DNA of 64,000 bases from Rhodococcus sp. IEGM 1379. Its GTDB lineage: Bacteria > Actinomycetota > Actinomycetes > Mycobacteriales > Mycobacteriaceae. The stretch lies in contig NZ_JASHKR010000007.1 of assembly GCF_030056815.1 (NCBI RefSeq), forward strand, positions 62,001-126,000. Reading direction: 5' to 3'. Shown here one piece after another: positions 52,512-62,057 of the stretch. Position 1 is the first letter of the stretch, and each line of letters opens with the position of its first letter. Under the pieces are notes generated by a model. It worked only from the letters and a program-made list of their open reading frames with translations. It was not told where the DNA came from and searched no databases. A program made the position numbers and the translations under genes.

Positions 52512-54941
52512 TCAGGCTCCGACGTACGCCGCGAGATGCTTGCCGGTGAGGGTGGAACCGTCGGCGACGAGATCGGCAGGCGTTCCCTCGAAAACGATCT
52601 GGCCACCGTCATGGCCGGCGCCGGGGCCTAGGTCGATGATCCAGTCGGCGTGCGCCATGACTGCCTGATGATGCTCGATCACGATGACCGACTTACCGGA
52701 GTCGACAAGTTTGTCGAGCAGGCCGAGAAGCTGTTCGACGTCAGCGAGGTGAAGTCCCGTCGTGGGCTCGTCGAGGACGTAGACGCCGCCCTTCTCGCCG
52801 AGGTGGGTGGCCAGCTTGATTCGCTGCCGCTCGCCGCCGGACAGTGTCGTGAGCGGCTGGCCGATGCGGAGGTACCCGAGCCCGACGTCGACGAGTCGAA
52901 CGAGAATTTTGTGAGCCGGCAATAGCTTTGCGTCGCCGTCACCGAAAAACGCCTCGGCCTCGGCCACCGACATCGCGAGCACCTCGCTGATGTCCTTCCC
53001 ACCGAACTTGTACTCCAGAACATCTGCTTGGAATCGCTTGCCTTCGCACTCCTCGCAGATGGTCGCGACCCCGGCCATCATCGCGAGGTCGCTGTAGATA
53101 ACGCCATTTCCGTTGCACGTCGGGCAGGCGCCCTCGGAGTTGGCACTGAACAGCGCGGGCTTCACCGCATTGGCCTTCGCGAATGCCTTACGAATCGGGT
53201 CCAGCAATCCGGTGTACGTCGCCGGGTTGCTGCGCCGCGAGCCCCTGATAGCTCCCTGATCGATGGCAACCACACCATCGCGTTTCGACAGCGAACCGTG
53301 GATCAGTGAACTCTTGCCAGACCCCGCCACACCGGTCACCACAACCAAAACACCAAATGGCACATCGACATCGACGTTCTGCAAGTTGTGCGACGTGGCG
53401 CCGCGAATCTCCATCGCGCCGTTGGATTCACGCACGCTTTCCTTGATCGCGGCCCGGTCGTCGAAATGTCGACCAGTGATGGTGTCACTGGCCCGCAGCC
53501 CTTCGACACTCCCCTCGAAACAGACTGTGCCACCGCCACTACCGGCGCCGGGGCCAAGATCGACAATGTGATCGGCAATCACAATCGTCTCCGGCTTGTG
53601 CTCGACAACGAGCACCGTGTTGCCCTTGTCACGTAGACGCAGCAGGAGGTCATTCATCCGTTGGATGTCGTGGGGATGAAGGCCGGTAGTGGGCTCGTCG
53701 AAGACATAGGTGATGTCCGTGAGCGAGGATCCAAGATGTCGAATCATCTTGGTGCGCTGCGCTTCACCGCCCGACAGCGTCCCGGAAGGCCGGTCCAGGC
53801 TCAGGTATCCCAACCCGATTTCCACGAAGGAATTGAGAGTATCCGAGAGTGTATCCAGCAGCGGTGCCACCGACGGTTCCTTCACCCCGCCGACCCACAC
53901 GGCGAGGTCGCTGATCTGCATCGCACAGGCGTCGGCAATGCTGATGCCCTTGATTTTCGACGACCTGGCGGCCTCGCTGAGACGTGTACCGTCGCACTCC
54001 GGACAGGTGGCGAAGGTGATCGCCCGCTCCACAAACGCGCGGATATGCGGCTGCATAGCGTCAACGTCCTTGGACAGGAACGACTTCTGGATCTGCGGGA
54101 TCAAGCCGGCGTACGTCAGGTTGATGCCTTCGACCTTGATCTTGGTCGGCTCCTTGTAGAGGAGATCGTTCAGTTCTTTCTTGGTGTACTTGCGGATCGG
54201 CTTGTCGGGATCGAAGTAACCGCAGCCGCGGTAGATACGGCCGTACCATCCGTCCATGCTGTAGCCGGGGATAGTGAGGGCGCCCTCGTTGAGCGACTTG
54301 CTGTCGTCGTACAACGCCGTCAGGTCGAAATCGCTGACCGAGCCGCGGCCCTCACATCGCGGACACATGCCGCCGGTGATGCTGAAGCTCCGACGCTCCT
54401 TGGTCTCACGGCCGGCACGCTCGATGGTGATCGCACCGGCGCCGGAGGCCGACGCGACATTGAACGAGAACGCCTGGGACGAGCCGATGTGCGGCTTTCC
54501 GAACCGACTGAAGAGGATGCGGAGCATCGCGTTGGCGTCGGTAGCGGTTCCAACCGTCGAACGGGGGTCGACGCCCATCCGCTGCTGGTCGACGATGATC
54601 GCCGTCGTCAGCCCGTCGAGGACATCGACGTCGGGCCGAGCCAAAGTCGGCATGAAGCCCTGGACAAACGCGCTGTACGTCTCGTTGATCATCCGCTGCG
54701 ACTCCGCGGCGATCGTACTGAAGACCAGTGAACTCTTTCCCGAACCCGAAACGCCGGTGAACACTGTCAACCGACGCTTCGGGATTTCGACACTGATTTC
54801 CTGGAGGTTGTTCACTCGCGCGCCCTGCACGCGGATGAGGTCGTGGCTGTCGGCAAGATGCTGCGTGGTCGACGCGTCCACCTTTCCTCGCTTGGCCGTG
54901 TTCGTGGCCGTCCTCGCGGCAGTGCTCACTCTTGTCTCCAT
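52512..54941 (-). CDS. UvrA-like excinuclease paralogue (DrrC/UvrA2 type)
   Basis: An 809-residue duplicate-ATPase protein: Walker A motifs GVSGSGKSS and GVAGSGKSS, two zinc-type Cys clusters (CPRCEGRG; CPTCNGNG with CEECEGKRF), ABC signatures TLSGGEAQR and TLSGGERQR, and Walker B VFDEPTTGLH/VLDEPTTGLH. It lacks the UvrB-binding and long insertion of full UvrA (about 950 residues). Such paralogues are known in self-protection against DNA-binding drugs (DrrC) and in DNA damage responses. An AraC gene lies upstream on the same strand. Confidence 0.9.
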   Translation of the reverse strand: METRVSTAARTATNTAKRGKVDASTTQHLADSHDLIRVQGARVNNLQEISVEIPKRRLTVFTGVSGSGKSSLVFSTIAAESQRMINETYSAFVQGFMPTLARPDVDVLDGLTTAIIVDQQRMGVDPRSTVGTATDANAMLRILFSRFGKPHIGSSQAFSFNVASASGAGAITIERAGRETKERRSFSITGGMCPRCEGRGSVSDFDLTALYDDSKSLNEGALTIPGYSMDGWYGRIYRGCGYFDPDKPIRKYTKKELNDLLYKEPTKIKVEGINLTYAGLIPQIQKSFLSKDVDAMQPHIRAFVERAITFATCPECDGTRLSEAARSSKIKGISIADACAMQISDLAVWVGGVKEPSVAPLLDTLSDTLNSFVEIGLGYLSLDRPSGTLSGGEAQRTKMIRHLGSSLTDITYVFDEPTTGLHPHDIQRMNDLLLRLRDKGNTVLVVEHKPETIVIADHIVDLGPGAGSGGGTVCFEGSVEGLRASDTITGRHFDDRAAIKESVRESNGAMEIRGATSHNLQNVDVDVPFGVLVVVTGVAGSGKSSLIHGSLSKRDGVVAIDQGAIRGSRRSNPATYTGLLDPIRKAFAKANAVKPALFSANSEGACPTCNGNGVIYSDLAMMAGVATICEECEGKRFQADVLEYKFGGKDISEVLAMSVAEAEAFFGDGDAKLLPAHKILVRLVDVGLGYLRIGQPLTTLSGGERQRIKLATHLGEKGGVYVLDEPTTGLHLADVEQLLGLLDKLVDSGKSVIVIEHHQAVMAHADWIIDLGPGAGHDGGQIVFEGTPADLVADGSTLTGKHLAAYVGA

Positions 54942-55014
54942 CTGTCAGTCGTGTCGGTCTATGCAGATTTTTAGCCGTGACGGCTGGATAGCTCAGCGTA
55001 ATTCTCGGATGCAG

Positions 55015-55464
55015 TCACGATAGTTGCGATTCGGGCGTCGGCGCTTCTCGATTCCTGATCGGTCTTGTCACCTGTTTCGAGACGCACGACGGCAATCCCA
55101 CAGTCGCTTGCGCAGCATCCCGTCGATAGACGCTGGGAGGAACTCCGACCAACTCGGTGAAGCGACTGCTGAAGGTACCGAGCGAGCTGCATCCGACCTC
55201 GAAACAGACCTCGGTAACGCTGAGGTCGCCGCGACGCAGCAGCGCCATCGCACGCTCGATGCGCCGCGTCATCAGATAGGCGTATGGCGGCTCCCCGTAG
55301 GCGAGCCGGAATTGGCGACTGAGGTGACCGGCCGACATATTCACCCCGCGAGCGAGCGCCTCGACATCCAGCGGCTTCGAGTACTCCCGGTCGATCCGGT
55401 CGCGAACGCGGCGCAGGAGCGCGAGATCGAGCAGTCGTTGCGCTTCGGCGGTTGTGCTGGTCAC
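55015..55464 (-). CDS. AraC-family regulator, DNA-binding domain only
   Basis: About 149 residues with a double HTH (LDVEALARGVNMSAGHLSRQFRLAYGEPPYAYL; LSVTEVCFEVGCSSLGTFSSRFTELVGVPPSVYRR), no effector domain. GTG 55464 (VTSTTAEAQRLL) is chosen because residues before it in the longer frame overlap the neighbouring gene and look random. It lies directly after the TMEM175-like gene and before the UvrA-like gene and might regulate either. Confidence 0.78.
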   Translation of the reverse strand: MTSTTAEAQRLLDLALLRRVRDRIDREYSKPLDVEALARGVNMSAGHLSRQFRLAYGEPPYAYLMTRRIERAMALLRRGDLSVTEVCFEVGCSSLGTFSSRFTELVGVPPSVYRRDAAQATVGLPSCVSKQVTRPIRNREAPTPESQLS

Positions 55465-55484
55465 CTGATCGATCGTGCCACGTC

Positions 55485-55960
55485 TCAATCGCGTTGTGCA
55501 CCCGAAGCCAATCGTTTCCAGAGCCTCTCGAGTGGCGTCGAAACCAGGAGCAACAGCAGCGGGTAGCCATAACTGCGAGACATCCCGCACTGACCGCCAT
55601 CGTCCCGATATACAGCGCCCTCGTTGTCGTCTACGGACGCGGTGGCCACCAAGGCTGTGGGGAACGGCAGGAAAACGATTGTCAACGCCCACAGCGCCAA
55701 GCCCCGACCGCGTCGCCGTCGATCACGAAGCGAAGTAACCGATGCTGCGACCACCAGAACCGAAAGATGACCACAAAGCTGAGCCCGAAGGCATAGAACT
55801 GAGCCGTATGGTCCCGAAGTAGTTCGGCCGTCGTACCGTCGTGATCGTTGGTTAATTCGACCAGCGGGAGCACCAGCAGGGTGATCGCGATTGCTGCAAT
55901 TGCGTCGATGAAGGTGACATACCGATCGAAGTAGCGTGTCCGTTCTGCAGTCCCTGCCAT
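55485..55960 (-). pseudogene. TMEM175-like (DUF1211) membrane protein, frameshifted
   Basis: Two overlapping frames together spell one TMEM175-type protein. The first (from ATG 55960) encodes RYVTFIDAIAAIAITLLVLPLVEL and a second segment to RFWWSQHRLLRFVI, then stops at 55682. A different frame continues from about 55710 with LALWALTIVFLPFPTAL and a last membrane segment to 55485. The expected order of the family is thus kept but needs one single-base shift near 55690-55710. It may be a real decay, a recoding site or a sequence error. The canonical FSDG motif appears as FIDA. Confidence 0.6.
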
Positions 55961-56003
55961 CGCGGAAGCATAAGCGCCACAAACGAAACCCGCAGGTGTG
56001 TGA

Positions 56004-56615
56004 CTACTTCTCGGTATTCACGACGTTCGACAACGCTGTCACCAGATCCGCGGGTTCGTCGACGTACAAGCTGAGCCTGTCGACGGATCCACTGCGGCGA
56101 TAGCGCGGAATCATCGACGGCAATCGAGCGGGAATCGGTTGCTTCAGAACAACATCGATGTTGGTACCGTCCAGATTCGGCAGCACCAGTCGACCACCTT
56201 CCAAAGCTGGCGCCGTATCGCCGTATCGGCGACTACAGCGGGCCGACGAAATGAGTGTGCGATCGATCGAGACGACAACCTTGCCCGATTGCCGCACCAC
56301 AAAACGAGAATCGGTCACAAAATGCGGGTGCACACGATGAACAGCGAGGTAACCCAACAATGCCAGTAGCGACCACACCGATAGCACTGCGAGAATCGCG
56401 CTGAGCCACATCCACGGAATCAGGAGATGCAGAACTGCAATTTCGACAACAGTGGCAATACCGAAAGCTACTGGGAGAACCAGCGATCCACCGCTGGCCC
56501 GAATGGGGATACCACCGGACTCGACACCTTTGTCTCGCCCACACACCCAGAACCACAACGACTGGTAGGCAAGGAGTTCCGACCGGACCGGACGCCACAA
56601 CGGGAACTTCTTCAT
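56004..56615 (-). CDS. Membrane protein of unknown function
   Basis: A 203-residue protein with two central membrane segments (LVLPVAFGIATVVEIAVLHLLIPW and LSAILAVLSVWSLLALLGYLAV, about residues 45-92) and a C-terminal soluble beta-rich part (HFVTDSRFVVRQSGKVVVSIDRTLIS). The layout resembles small actinobacterial PH-like membrane proteins. Its ATG overlaps the MerR stop by one base, so it is cotranslated with that regulator and probably under its control. Confidence 0.75.
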   Translation of the reverse strand: MKKFPLWRPVRSELLAYQSLWFWVCGRDKGVESGGIPIRASGGSLVLPVAFGIATVVEIAVLHLLIPWMWLSAILAVLSVWSLLALLGYLAVHRVHPHFVTDSRFVVRQSGKVVVSIDRTLISSARCSRRYGDTAPALEGGRLVLPNLDGTNIDVVLKQPIPARLPSMIPRYRRSGSVDRLSLYVDEPADLVTALSNVVNTEK

Positions 56616-57415
56616 TATTCTCCCTGCCCTGACATTCGTGCAATGAGACGCCGCTGGACCCGCATCACAACTTCACGTTGCGCCGGGTCCGGAATGACAT
56701 CTTCCAGCAAGACCGGCATCTGTGATCCGAAGTCGGCAGTATCAGCCTCCAGGTCTGAAATCGCCTGTTCATCGAATTGGTCGAGAAGCCTTCGCGAAAG
56801 TCCTTCGATTTCTTTCTCGGCCGAATCCAATTCGCGCCCTTCCAGATTCGACCAATCGGAAAGGAACGCGAGATACAATAGTCGCGCCTTGTCGTCCGCA
56901 ATTACCGACGCGTAGGACAACAGAAACTGTTCGGGAAGGGTGCCGGTCATTGCCAGCACTTCGAGGAGGTCTCGTTCACGTTCGAGCGCAACGCGAACTG
57001 CGGTTGACTGGGCAGTGTCGATTGCATGCGTGAGAGCACGCGCGACCTCTGCGGGCAACCTGGAAATGGGTCGGCCGTTCTCCGCATCGGCGAGCATCGC
57101 AGTGAGTCCGCCGTGACGGCGCGCCAACTTCGCCTGTTCAGCTTCCACCGACCCGATCAATGCACGAAGGTCGGCAACGGTGTCGCTCATACCTTCGTCC
57201 AACTCATCGGCGGAAAACAGTGCCGCTATCGAGCCCAGCGGCACTCCGCGCTCAGCCAGCCACCGGATTCGGACCAGGCGTACGACGTCGTCCATTGTGT
57301 ACTCGCGGTACCCGTTCGCACGTCGATCCGCTTCTCGCAGTAGCCCAAGGCGATGGTAGTGCCGCACGGTTCTCGGTGTGGTCTGTGCAGCATCGGCAAG
57401 CTGACCTATACGCAT
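56615..57415 (-). CDS. MerR-family transcriptional regulator
   Basis: About 266 residues: MerR HTH at the N-terminus (MRIGQLADAAQTTPRTVRHYHRLGLLREADRRANGYREY), coiled-coil region (ADLRALIGSVEAEQAKLARRHGGL) and a long C-terminal domain of unrecognised type. ATG 57415 is preferred to ATG 57433: it begins the canonical MerR sequence and a MerR-type promoter places the transcript start at this codon, implying a leaderless message. It is coupled to the downstream membrane protein gene. Confidence 0.85.
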   Translation of the reverse strand: MRIGQLADAAQTTPRTVRHYHRLGLLREADRRANGYREYTMDDVVRLVRIRWLAERGVPLGSIAALFSADELDEGMSDTVADLRALIGSVEAEQAKLARRHGGLTAMLADAENGRPISRLPAEVARALTHAIDTAQSTAVRVALERERDLLEVLAMTGTLPEQFLLSYASVIADDKARLLYLAFLSDWSNLEGRELDSAEKEIEGLSRRLLDQFDEQAISDLEADTADFGSQMPVLLEDVIPDPAQREVVMRVQRRLIARMSGQGE

Positions 57416-57421
57416 GCCGAC

Positions 57422-57452
57422 AGTCTGAACCATGACGCTGCGTCAAGGTCAA
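57422..57452 (-). promoter_or_regulatory. MerR-type promoter/operator with 19-bp spacer
   Basis: On the minus strand, -35 TTGACC (57447-57452) and -10 CAGACT (57422-57427) are separated by 19 bases, the long spacer typical of MerR-activated promoters. Within it lies the palindrome GACGC-A-GCGTC (57434-57444). The TTGACCTTGACGCA core recurs at 61191. Confidence 0.65.
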
Positions 57453-57521
57453 GAATGACTTCGAACAGAGCTGTGCCCCAGCGAAGACAGTCGCTGGGGC
57501 ACAGTCGTTCCTTACATCGAA

Positions 57522-60500
57522 CTAGGCGGTGATACCGAGTTCACGCAGACGTTCCTTGTACAGCTCGATGTTTCCGAGCTTGACGTCCTCGTAGCCGCGA
57601 ACCATGTCGGGCAGCCCAGCGATTTCCACTGCACGGTCGTACCCGTCGACAGCGAGTGTCCGCGAGAGTTCACCGATCAGGCCCTCGTACTGAGCCAGCA
57701 GTTCGCGCTCGATCTTACGAACATGCATGTAGCCGAAGGGATCGAGCTTGGTACCGCGAAGCTTCTTACCCTTCGCCAGAACCTTCAGTGCCACATGCGA
57801 CTTGGGCCCAAGACCGATCTTCTTTTTGCGTCCCAGCACCTTGAGAATCGGCGGGTGGAGCTTGTAGGTCAGGTTCTCCCCCGCCGGCACCTGCGACTTG
57901 ACGTCCTCGATAAAGGCAGGGTCGACAAGCATGCGAGCAACTTCGTACTCGTCCTTGTATGCCGTGAACTTGAACAGACTGCGGGCGACGGCTTCGCTGA
58001 AGTCGGTTCGCTCGGTTGCAGAGCGCTCAGAGGTCCAGACGGCTTGAACTTGGTCGATGTAACGCTTCGCAACCTTGACGGACTGGAACTCGACCAACTG
58101 CGCTGCACGCAGTTCCGCCAATCGAAGTGTTTCGCCGGTGAGGTTCGTTCCGGCGAATACATGTGCCGGTACGACAACCGGTGCCCGAACGGACTTGGCC
58201 GGCGTGATGACGGCTTCGAATGCAGCGGGGTCGGCGATTGCGACGCGGCCCCAGCGGAACGCTGCGATATTCGACTCGACCGCAACACCATTGATTCCGA
58301 TTGCTTCTTCGATCGACTCGGCCGGCAGACGTAGTCCACCGCTCTGGTAGGCCGCGCCGATCAACAGGAAGTTGGCAGCAGCGGTGTTACCGAACAACTC
58401 TTGCGCCGCGGCCAATGCGTCGAAGGACCGCAGGGTCCGCGATACCTTGTCCAGACGAGCCAGAAGGGATGTCTCGTCGGGGTAGCGAACACCCTTGTCG
58501 TACACCATGTCGCCCGTGGGAGTCTGCGACGTCGACGCGATGGAGATGGTCGATTCGTGGTTTCCGTATTCGAGGTTCTTGTTGTCCGTCGCGGTCAGTA
58601 GATCGAACGCAACGATGCAGTTGGCACTGCCCGGCGTGAGGCGGTTGGACGGCTCGAGTGCTCCCTCGCTGAAACGTAGATGGGAGACAACGGGTCCGGC
58701 CTTCTGACTCAGTCCGATCTGGTCCAAACTTTCGACCTCGAGCCCGGCGCGCAGTGCCGCCGTTGCCAATACCTGGTTGACGGTCACGATGCCCGTGCCG
58801 CCGATACCCGCGAGAAATACGTTCTGCGTGGCTGTGAGCGGACCGAACTCCGGGTCGAGAACAACGGGCGGCTGCGGGCGAACTGCCTTGGGCTCCTTCT
58901 TGCCGGGGACCAACTCCACGGTCACGAAGGACGGGCAATCGCCGTCGAGGCACGTGTAGTCGGTGTTGCAGGACGTCTGATCGATCTTCGTCTTGCGGCC
59001 GAATTCCGTGTCCACCGGCTGAACCGACAGGCAGTTGGACTTGACGCCGCAGTCGCCACAGCCTTCACACACCGCTTCGTTGATGACAACTCGAGTGTTG
59101 CGCGTAGGCAGAGTGCCGCGCTTACGCTGACGACGCGCGTCGGCTGCACAGTGCTGGTCGTAGATCAGGACCGTGACGCCTTTGATCTCGCGGAGTTCCT
59201 TCTGCGCCTCGTCGAGACGATCACGATGCCAGAGCTTAGTCCCCTTGGCCAAAGCCCGTTTGCTGTGCCGCGCAGGATCGTCGGCGCAGATGATGATCGC
59301 TTTGACACCTTCGGTGGTCAGCTTGTGACTGAGCTGGGCAACGGAGAGCGCACCTTCCGCGTCCTGCGCGCCGGTCATTGCCACTACCTCGTTGTAGAGC
59401 AACTTGTACGTGATGTTCACACCGGCAGCGATGCACGCCTGCACCGCCAATTGGCCCGAGTGGAAGAAGGTTCCGTCGCCGACGTTCTGAAACAGGTGCG
59501 GCACATCGGTGAACGGGGCCTGACCGATCCACTGACTACCCTCGCCGCCCATCTGGGTCAGTCCGGTGACTGCACTGTCCTCACGTCCGGACATGGTGAC
59601 CAGGGTATGGCAACCGATTCCGCCGCCGCCGATGGAGCCCTCGGGGATCGCAGTGGATCGGTTGTGGGGGCACCCACTGCAGAAGTACGGGGTCCGCTTG
59701 GCGGAGAGAACATTCAATGACAACGGAGCGGGAAGGGTGCGCTTGAGTTCGACGTGCGGCTTCAGCACTCGGCGCAGCGGGGCCAGCAGCCGGCCGGCGG
59801 TAAGTTCGCCGCTCGCAGGCATGAGAAGGCGACCTTGACCATCGCGCTTGCCGATAATCCGGGGAGCGTCGTCGACGCCGTACAGGATTTCGCGGATCTG
59901 CGCCTCGATGAACGCAGTTTTGTCTTCGACCACGATGATCTGTTCGAGTCCGGCGGCGAACTCGCGCACTGTGTCTCCGACGACCGGGTACGGCATGCCG
60001 ATACGGAACAAACGAATTCCGGCGCGGTGCAAAGCTTCATCGTCGACGCCCAGGTCGGCGAGAGCCTGACGCACGGAGTCGAAAGTTGTTCCAGTGGCCG
60101 CGATACCGATCTTTGCACCGGAGGGATCAACCTCGATGACATCGAGGTTGTTGGCGGCGCCGTACGCATGAACCAGATCCCAACGCGGGCCGTACAAATC
60201 GGCTTCGGCGATCACACTGTCCGGCGGAGCGGCCATCTGACGCTGCTTGTACACAAACGGCTTGCCCTCGAACTGAACCTCCGGGACCACGATGTCGAAG
60301 TCCGCGATGCTGCCGTCCACAGTCCAGGCTCCGTCTGCGACGTCCGCGACAATCTTCAGTGCCACAACACAACCCGAAACACGGGAGAGCGCAACTGCAT
60401 GCATGCCCATCGTGATGATCTCTTCGGCATTGCGGGGAAACAGAACCGGCACTCCCATCGCGGCAAGAGAGCGTTCACTCACTGCGGGAACCGTCGACGA

Positions 60501-60977
60501 CTTGGATGCCGGGTCGTCACCGACCAGCAGCACCACTCCGCCTTTGGGGTTGACGCCGTACATGTTTGCGTGGCGGATGGCGTCGGTCGCGCGGTCGACA
60601 CCGGGCCCCTTGCCGTACCAAATTCCAGTGACACCGTCGTGTGTTGCTGTGCCCACCGGTAGGTCGGTCTGACTTCCCCACACCGCGGTCGCAGCGAGTT
60701 CCTCGTTGAATCCGGGAACAAACGTGATGTCGTGTTCGGCCAGCACCTTGGGCATCCCGTGGAGCATCTTGTCGACGCCACCCAACGGGCTGCCCTGATA
60801 TCCGGAGACGAAGGTAGCGATGCGCTTACCCGCACGGATGTCGCGGACGTGCTGCTCGACAAACCCGCGTGCAATTGCCTGAACACCGGTGAGCAACACC
60901 GGGCCCGATCCCGACCGGTACCGATCATCGAGGTCGTAGGGCTTGGCTTGGGCTACGCCCGACACCAGTTCAGTCAT
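57522..60977 (-). CDS. Fused indolepyruvate (aryl-pyruvate) ferredoxin oxidoreductase
   Basis: A 1151-residue fusion of IorA- and IorB-like parts: thiamine-diphosphate domains (GYQGSPLGGVDKML; GGGGIGCHTLVTMSGRED; NVGDGTFFHSGQLAVQACI), a Cys-rich 4Fe-4S region (CEGCGDCGVKSNC; CNTDYTCLDGDCPSF, around residues 620-690) and a C-terminal gamma-type domain (NVFLAGIGGTGIVTVNQVLATAAL). It oxidatively decarboxylates indole-, phenyl- or hydroxyphenylpyruvate to aryl-acetyl-CoA. Start ATG 60977 (MTELVSG) is assumed; ATG 60995 is an alternative. Single-chain forms occur in aerobic bacteria. Confidence 0.9.
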   Translation of the reverse strand: MTELVSGVAQAKPYDLDDRYRSGSGPVLLTGVQAIARGFVEQHVRDIRAGKRIATFVSGYQGSPLGGVDKMLHGMPKVLAEHDITFVPGFNEELAATAVWGSQTDLPVGTATHDGVTGIWYGKGPGVDRATDAIRHANMYGVNPKGGVVLLVGDDPASKSSTVPAVSERSLAAMGVPVLFPRNAEEIITMGMHAVALSRVSGCVVALKIVADVADGAWTVDGSIADFDIVVPEVQFEGKPFVYKQRQMAAPPDSVIAEADLYGPRWDLVHAYGAANNLDVIEVDPSGAKIGIAATGTTFDSVRQALADLGVDDEALHRAGIRLFRIGMPYPVVGDTVREFAAGLEQIIVVEDKTAFIEAQIREILYGVDDAPRIIGKRDGQGRLLMPASGELTAGRLLAPLRRVLKPHVELKRTLPAPLSLNVLSAKRTPYFCSGCPHNRSTAIPEGSIGGGGIGCHTLVTMSGREDSAVTGLTQMGGEGSQWIGQAPFTDVPHLFQNVGDGTFFHSGQLAVQACIAAGVNITYKLLYNEVVAMTGAQDAEGALSVAQLSHKLTTEGVKAIIICADDPARHSKRALAKGTKLWHRDRLDEAQKELREIKGVTVLIYDQHCAADARRQRKRGTLPTRNTRVVINEAVCEGCGDCGVKSNCLSVQPVDTEFGRKTKIDQTSCNTDYTCLDGDCPSFVTVELVPGKKEPKAVRPQPPVVLDPEFGPLTATQNVFLAGIGGTGIVTVNQVLATAALRAGLEVESLDQIGLSQKAGPVVSHLRFSEGALEPSNRLTPGSANCIVAFDLLTATDNKNLEYGNHESTISIASTSQTPTGDMVYDKGVRYPDETSLLARLDKVSRTLRSFDALAAAQELFGNTAAANFLLIGAAYQSGGLRLPAESIEEAIGINGVAVESNIAAFRWGRVAIADPAAFEAVITPAKSVRAPVVVPAHVFAGTNLTGETLRLAELRAAQLVEFQSVKVAKRYIDQVQAVWTSERSATERTDFSEAVARSLFKFTAYKDEYEVARMLVDPAFIEDVKSQVPAGENLTYKLHPPILKVLGRKKKIGLGPKSHVALKVLAKGKKLRGTKLDPFGYMHVRKIERELLAQYEGLIGELSRTLAVDGYDRAVEIAGLPDMVRGYEDVKLGNIELYKERLRELGITA

Positions 60978-61190
60978 CGTGACCACCGTTCCCATCTGAA
61001 GTGCACCTGAACACACCACATATTTCGATCTGTTCAGATGATCGTTATCTAGGTATGAAAAAGCGTCAACAGTGAGGGCTAGAACTATTCATTTCGCTCA
61101 TTTGTGAGCTGGATCACGTCGCTTAGTTCATCGAATCTGTCAGTTGGAGACGCATTCGTGGCCACAACAAAAATCGATCCTGAATTCGGC

Positions 61191-61221
61191 TTGACCTTGA
61201 CGCAACGTCAACTTACATACT
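61191..61221 (+). promoter_or_regulatory. MerR-type promoter/operator of the TipA-like gene
   Basis: -35 TTGACC (61191-61196) and -10 CATACT (61216-61221) have a 19-base spacer containing the dyad TTGACG-CAA-CGTCAA. It matches the promoter of the MerR gene at 57415 almost throughout the spacer's first half, and lies 38 bases before the start codon. Confidence 0.68.
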
Positions 61222-61258
61222 GAACCCAGGAAACAGGACGAGAAAGGAAGGCAGCGAA

Positions 61259-62014
61259 GTGAACGAATGGTCCATCCAAGAACTCGCGAAGGCCGCGACA
61301 ACCACCAGCAGAACCCTTCGCCACTACGGCGAACTCAGACTTCTCGAACCCAGCCGAACCGGCGCCAACGGGTACCGCTTCTACAACGAGCATTCACTGA
61401 TCCGCCTGCAACGGATCCTGCTTCTACGAGAACTCGGACTGGGACTACCGGCAATCGCGGAAATCCTTGCCGGTGAAAGAGATACGACAAGCGCGCTGCG
61501 TACTCACCTCGAACTACTCGAGCAAGAGAGATCTCGCATCGAACGCCAGATCGAATCCGTGACAACAACATTGAAAAAGACACAAGGAGGTCAGGCACTC
61601 ATGCCCGAGGAAATTTTCGACGGTTTCGACAACAACCAATATAAGGACGAGGTGATCGAACGTTGGGGAAAGGACGCGTACAGCAGCGGCGACACGTGGT
61701 GGCGCTCGATGACCGAGCAGGACAAGAAGTCGCACCACAGCACCCAACAAGTCATTGCCAAAGCCTTCGGTGACGCTGCAATCCGGGGTCTCGAACCCAC
61801 CAGTCCCGCCGTGCAAGAGATCATGCAACGCCAGTTCGACTGGATCAAAATCGGTTGGCAGGGAAGAACACCCAGCGCCGACGCGTTCATCGGGCTAGGC
61901 CGGATGTATGTCGAGGATCCACGGTTCAGAGCGAACTACGACGCTCACGGCGGCGGGACAGCGAAGTTGATCCGCGATGCGATGGAGGTCTACGCCGAGA
62001 ACCATTTACGCTGA
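61259..62014 (+). CDS. MerR-family regulator with TipAS effector domain
   Basis: A 251-residue regulator: MerR HTH (WSIQELAKAATTTSRTLRHYGELRLLEPSRTGANGYRFYNEHSLIRL), coiled coil (THLELLEQERSRIERQIESVTTTLKK, residues about 80-107) and a C-terminal TipAS-like domain (DNNQYKDEVIERWGKDAYSSGDTWWRSM...GLGRMYVEDPRFRANYD), which in TipA binds thiopeptide antibiotics. GTG 61259 follows GAAGGCAG. It likely activates its own promoter. Confidence 0.87.
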   Translation: MNEWSIQELAKAATTTSRTLRHYGELRLLEPSRTGANGYRFYNEHSLIRLQRILLLRELGLGLPAIAEILAGERDTTSALRTHLELLEQERSRIERQIESVTTTLKKTQGGQALMPEEIFDGFDNNQYKDEVIERWGKDAYSSGDTWWRSMTEQDKKSHHSTQQVIAKAFGDAAIRGLEPTSPAVQEIMQRQFDWIKIGWQGRTPSADAFIGLGRMYVEDPRFRANYDAHGGGTAKLIRDAMEVYAENHLR

Positions 62015-62057
62015 AACTCCCCTACCAACCATCAGGCCAGCAACGCCACGACAACGG

